From: Eudoraea chungangensis
GTDB lineage: Bacteria > Bacteroidota > Bacteroidia > Flavobacteriales > Flavobacteriaceae
Length of the DNA: 64,000 nt
Assembly: GCF_029360665.1 (NCBI RefSeq)
Contig: NZ_JARDUB010000001.1
Coordinates: forward strand, 62,001-126,000
Direction of reading: 5' to 3'
Below the pieces are notes generated by a model that did no database searches, had not been told where the DNA came from, and was given only the letters and a program-made list of their open reading frames with translations. The translations under genes and the position numbers were made by a program. Positions 60,972 through 64,000 of the stretch are shown here, piece after piece; the first letter of the stretch is position 1, and each line of letters opens with the position of its first letter.

Positions 60972-62099
60972 ATGATCCGAATCCTTATTATTGCAACAAT
61001 TAGTTTATGTAGCATCTTAGGGATGGGACAAACAAAGCCCCTTGAAATAGGCGAAGTTCACTTTTTAAAGTCTACTGTCCTAAACGAAGATCGGCAAATA
61101 GCTATTTGGACACCGGAAGACTACAAGAATACCGATAAAAAATATCCAGTATTGTATTTACTGGATGGTGAATGGAACTTTCGCTTTGTATCTGCCCTGG
61201 CGGATAAACTAGCCAGCAGCGGAGATATTCCTCAAATAATAGTGGTTGGAATTATCAATAATAACAGGAGCAAAGACTTAACACCACCAGGACCGGCTGA
61301 TAACAAAAATAGCTTTGGTGGTGGAGAAGAGTTTCTGCGTTTTATTGAAACGGAACTCCAACCATGGGTAACCTCTACCTTTAGAACACACCCCTATAGG
61401 ATATTGGCCGGGCATTCTTTCGGTGGCTTGTTTAGCATCTATAGCATGATGGCCAGGCCAACAGCATTCGAGGCATTTATTGCTCTTAGCCCAAGCCTTG
61501 GAAGAAATAACGAACAAGCAGTTGAACAGGCTGTGGAATTTTTTAATCAAAATAAGTCCTATGCAGAATGCCTTTATTTGGCTGTCGGCAATGAAGGGGG
61601 TTATACGCTCAAAAGTTCCCAAAAATTCAATAACATAATACAAGATAGTTCTCCTCCAAAGATGAGATATACTTATGAAAACTTGGAAAACGAAAATCAC
61701 GCATCAATTACAACAACTGGTTTCTTAAATGGTTTAAGGTTTATTTACGATGGCTTTAATATCGAAGAATTATCCGATTTGGATGAAATATTTCTTTGTG
61801 AAGAATACTACCAAAATCTCTCAAAAAGATATGGTTACAAGATTCGGGTTCCGGAAGAAAAGTATCAGGAGTTTGTTCTTGAACAAATGGCCTTGCGTGA
61901 ATTTGATTATGCTCTTTTCTTATTGAAGAAGTATAAAAAGATATATCCCGAGTCTATCTCTCAGATGTATCTCTTTGCAACTTTCTATTTACAGAAAGGA
62001 GAATTTAAAAAGGCCAAGGAGTACTATAAACGTTTAAGACAAGATGGTTTTGAGGATGAAAATACAGAGCGAATCTGGGAGCAACTAAAAGATTTTTAA
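60972..62099 (+). CDS. Exported esterase (alpha/beta hydrolase, Fes/EstD type) with C-terminal TPR
   Basis: A 375-residue protein with signal peptide (to about residue 20, GMGQ). The esterase-D/enterochelin-esterase fold is seen in RQIAIWTPEDYKNTDKKYPVLYLLDGEWN, IIVVGIINNNRSKDLTPPGP and the nucleophile GHSFGGLFSIY (Ser about 155). Near the C-terminus, helices with YALFLLKKYKKIYPES and QKGEFKKAKEYYKRL form TPR-like repeats. The enzyme should be periplasmic or secreted and cleave an ester, possibly of a siderophore or acetylated glycan. No siderophore genes adjoin it. Confidence 0.88.
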   Translation: MIRILIIATISLCSILGMGQTKPLEIGEVHFLKSTVLNEDRQIAIWTPEDYKNTDKKYPVLYLLDGEWNFRFVSALADKLASSGDIPQIIVVGIINNNRSKDLTPPGPADNKNSFGGGEEFLRFIETELQPWVTSTFRTHPYRILAGHSFGGLFSIYSMMARPTAFEAFIALSPSLGRNNEQAVEQAVEFFNQNKSYAECLYLAVGNEGGYTLKSSQKFNNIIQDSSPPKMRYTYENLENENHASITTTGFLNGLRFIYDGFNIEELSDLDEIFLCEEYYQNLSKRYGYKIRVPEEKYQEFVLEQMALREFDYALFLLKKYKKIYPESISQMYLFATFYLQKGEFKKAKEYYKRLRQDGFEDENTERIWEQLKDF

Positions 62100-62160
62100 A
62101 CAAAAGTAAGCATATGTTTATTTCATATATCGTATCACAAAAAATATTAAGACAATTCAT

Positions 62161-62658
62161 ATGAATTTAATCGTAATTAAAGCACTATCTGTATTACTAT
62201 TACTAGTTCCCAAGGTATTTCAAGAGTCTAATCGAATAACTAAAGAAGAATTAAACCTTATTACGGGTTCCTGGAAGGGTAGTCTAACCTATTTAGATTA
62301 TAGCTCGAATAAACCTTTTAGCATGCCGGCAAATTTAATGGTAAAACAAGGTTCAACTAAGCAGGAACTTATTCTTATGAACGACTACCCTCAGGAACCG
62401 AATGCCAATAGTTCTGAAAAAATAAAGGTTTCTAAAAATGGGGAGGCTATCAATGGTTATAAAATAATTAGTAAAATAAAACGCTCCGATGGCAATCTTG
62501 AAATAACAACGGAACACAAAGGAAAAAACAACAACAAAAGTGCCCTGATAAGAAATATTTATATCCTGGGTATTAACCATTTAATTATACGGAAAGAAGT
62601 TCAATTTAAAGGCTCCATGAATTGGATAAGGAGGAATGAGTTTTCCTATACTCGCTAA
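62161..62658 (+). CDS. Exported protein of unknown function (lipocalin-like)
   Basis: A 165-residue protein with a hydrophobic N-terminus (VIKALSVLLLLVPKVF) as signal peptide. The mature part reads ITGSWKGSLTYLDYSSNKPF and further beta strands (KQELILMNDYPQ; KVSKNGEAINGYKII; HLIIRKEVQFKGSMNWI), resembling lipocalin-like proteins that begin with a GxW motif. The ligand is unknown. Follows the esterase gene by 61 bp and may be in the same transcript. Family not firmly identified. Confidence 0.8.
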   Translation: MNLIVIKALSVLLLLVPKVFQESNRITKEELNLITGSWKGSLTYLDYSSNKPFSMPANLMVKQGSTKQELILMNDYPQEPNANSSEKIKVSKNGEAINGYKIISKIKRSDGNLEITTEHKGKNNNKSALIRNIYILGINHLIIRKEVQFKGSMNWIRRNEFSYTR

Positions 62659-62728
62659 AAGAAATACCATTAAACACCAACTCCTAAAATGATACTAATT
62701 TGCACTATCGTCTTTAATTAAACTATCT

Positions 62729-63439
62729 ATGAAAGAAGATTTGGTCTCCCAAGTAAAACAGGAACTTTCTAAAAACGCAGAAACTACCACCCAGAATTCC
62801 AACCAAAGATTCTTTAAAGAACCTATTCAAAATTATGGAGTTAAAGCGTCTATTGTCCACAAAATTGCTAAATCACATTTAAAAGAACTGAGAGAAAAAA
62901 CAAAAGAAGAAGCATTTAATTTGTGTGAAGAATTATGGGAATCTGGGCAGATTGAAGAAACTTTAGTAGCATGTGATTGGTCATATGCCTTGAGAAAGAG
63001 TTATGTGCCGGGCGACTTTAGAACTTTTAATAATTGGCTGGCCCTTTATGTTAACAATTGGGCATCCTGTGATACCTTTTGTAACCATACCATGGGTGCT
63101 TTTATAATGATGTATCCTAAATTCATTACAGAACTCAAGGAGTTTACGCTTTCCAATAATAGGTGGCTCCGAAGGGCTGCAGCCGTTTCCCTGATAGTTC
63201 CGGTTAGAAAAGGTGCATTTCTTCCGGATGTTCTGGAAATTTCTGATAAGCTCATTTACGATCAGGACGATTTGGTACAAAAGGGGTACGGATGGCTATT
63301 AAAAGTAGCTTCTAAAAATCATCAGGAGGTGGTGTTTAACTATATCATGGACAACAAGACTCGTATGCCAAGAACTGCCTTTAGATATGCCATAGAAAAA
63401 ATGCCGACTGAGTTAAAAGAACTTGCTATGCGGAAATAG
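62729..63439 (+). CDS. DNA alkylation repair protein (AlkD-like)
   Basis: A 236-residue cytoplasmic protein built of HEAT-like helix pairs. Family marks are FFKEPIQNYGVKASIVHKIA at the start, FNLCEELWESGQIEET, the WASCDTFCNHTMG block with the catalytic Asp/Trp pair, and LRRAAAVSLIVPVRKG. AlkD-type glycosylases remove positively charged alkylated purines without base flipping. The size matches the family. It stands alone; a conserved Trp-x-x-Cys-Asp is intact, so activity is plausible. Confidence 0.9.
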   Translation: MKEDLVSQVKQELSKNAETTTQNSNQRFFKEPIQNYGVKASIVHKIAKSHLKELREKTKEEAFNLCEELWESGQIEETLVACDWSYALRKSYVPGDFRTFNNWLALYVNNWASCDTFCNHTMGAFIMMYPKFITELKEFTLSNNRWLRRAAAVSLIVPVRKGAFLPDVLEISDKLIYDQDDLVQKGYGWLLKVASKNHQEVVFNYIMDNKTRMPRTAFRYAIEKMPTELKELAMRK

Positions 63440-63562
63440 GCGGAAATTCTTCTTGACAATGAGGAAGAAAAGGAGGTAATAATACCCAATGCCCCAATTT
63501 TAGCAGTCGAAAATTATTACATTTAGAATATGTAAAGACTTTAATATCACCTAGCCATTATT

Positions 63563-64000
63563 ATGAAAACATTTAAAACCATTGCCTTGATTGCTGCTTT
63601 TTTAACTGTACACCATAGCATTTCATCTCAAAACATAGCTGCTAATTTACAAGATTTTATAGGATTAAATGATTCTATCGTTGCCATCACCAATATTACC
63701 CTCATTGATGGTACGGGAAGCCCCCTCAAAAGAAATCAGGACATCGTCTTTACCAATAACAACATCCGGTCTATTGGTAATACCGGAGAAATAAGCATTC
63801 CTGCAAATGCCACCCTCATTGACGGCACTGACAAAACCCTGATTCCCGGTTTTATTATGATGCATGAACATTTATTCTATGCCAAACCTACCGAAAACAG
63901 GTACAAGGCCGTACATATGCCCTTTACTTTTCCAAGAATGTATTTAGCCGGGGGAGTAACGACCATGAGAACTGCAGGAAGTATAGAAGCTAATACCGAC
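63563..64000 (+). CDS. Exported amidohydrolase, N-terminal part (3' end outside window)
   Basis: Open from ATG 63563 to the end of the window (146 codons). A signal peptide (to about residue 24, ISSQ) is followed by the amidohydrolase start: SIVAITNITLIDGTGSP, KTLIPGFIMMHEHLFY with the HxH metal pair, and YLAGGVTTMRTAG. It is related to the gene at 37321 (compare LIPGLIDNHWHV and TTVRDLGG) but diverges between motifs. Imidazolonepropionase or prolidase-like enzymes are the nearest relatives. Function otherwise unknown. Confidence 0.85.
   Translation, partial: MKTFKTIALIAAFLTVHHSISSQNIAANLQDFIGLNDSIVAITNITLIDGTGSPLKRNQDIVFTNNNIRSIGNTGEISIPANATLIDGTDKTLIPGFIMMHEHLFYAKPTENRYKAVHMPFTFPRMYLAGGVTTMRTAGSIEANTD

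Noticed and set aside
1-64000. CRISPR array or insertion sequence
   Set aside because: No regularly spaced direct repeats of 25-40 bp and no transposase reading frame were seen; the only recombinase is the tyrosine integrase at 28791-29996.

Overview
The window looks like a chromosome segment of a member of Flavobacteriaceae (phylum Bacteroidota). The DNA is AT-rich, there are no clear Shine-Dalgarno sequences, several promoters have the Bacteroidota form TTTG-N19-TAnnTTTG, and many families are typical of the group (RteC, HYC_CC_PP, DUF6660, DUF6090, GDCCVxC, B1 metallo-beta-lactamase). It falls into two parts that join at about 30.2 kb.

Part one (1 to about 30,210) is the right-hand portion of an integrated mobile element. 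Its right end is a 3' fragment of a tRNA-Met gene (30168-30210) next to a tyrosine recombinase. The fragment is followed by a terminator that probably belonged to the original tRNA. The left end and the intact tRNA lie outside the window. From left to right the element carries: a defence cluster (C-terminal part of an SMC/JetC-like ATPase, a JetD-like Toprim protein, a Shedu nuclease); a mercury-type operon (ArsR sensor, MerT-MerP fusion, GDCCVxC protein) without a mercuric reductase; an element-maintenance module on the minus strand (excisionase-like protein, replication-initiator-like protein, DnaC-like ATPase, RteC); a membrane-bound LuxR-type regulator with an asparaginase-like domain protein; and a 20-kb metal-efflux block on the minus strand.

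The efflux block reads as two consecutive operons. The upstream one is of copper/silver type: HYC_CC_PP protein, CusA, TolC-like protein, DUF3347 protein, haem-binding protein, CopA, CusB. The downstream one is of zinc/cadmium/cobalt type: DUF6660 protein, CzcA fused to an outer-membrane factor, CzcB, Fur-family regulator, DUF3703 protein, zinc/cadmium P-type ATPase. Each is headed by a small exported Cys/His protein whose start codon lies only a few bases past a TAnnTTTG box. Each has a spacer with large inverted repeats before the RND gene. A P-type ATPase clears the cytoplasm, and the RND complex carries periplasmic metal across the outer membrane.

Part two (30.2 to 64 kb) is ordinary chromosome with mostly single genes on the plus strand. 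Many products are exported or are lipoproteins: RidA-like protein, serine beta-lactamase-like hydrolase, two amidohydrolases, a complete B1 metallo-beta-lactamase, an agmatine deiminase, a BNR-repeat protein, a sulfatase and an esterase. Cytoplasmic enzymes include glutaminase, a PhzF isomerase, an acetyltransferase, the ribosome GTPase RsgA, PEP carboxylase and a DNA alkylation repair protein. This part also shows gene decay: a broken PD40-type gene (about 40.1 kb), a broken OprB-type porin (46.1-46.75 kb) and a 0.9-kb stretch without a readable gene (36.4-37.3 kb). Spacers between several genes at 31-36 kb share an ACCGTT box just upstream of the start codon.

Product names rest on motifs read by eye; no database search was run.
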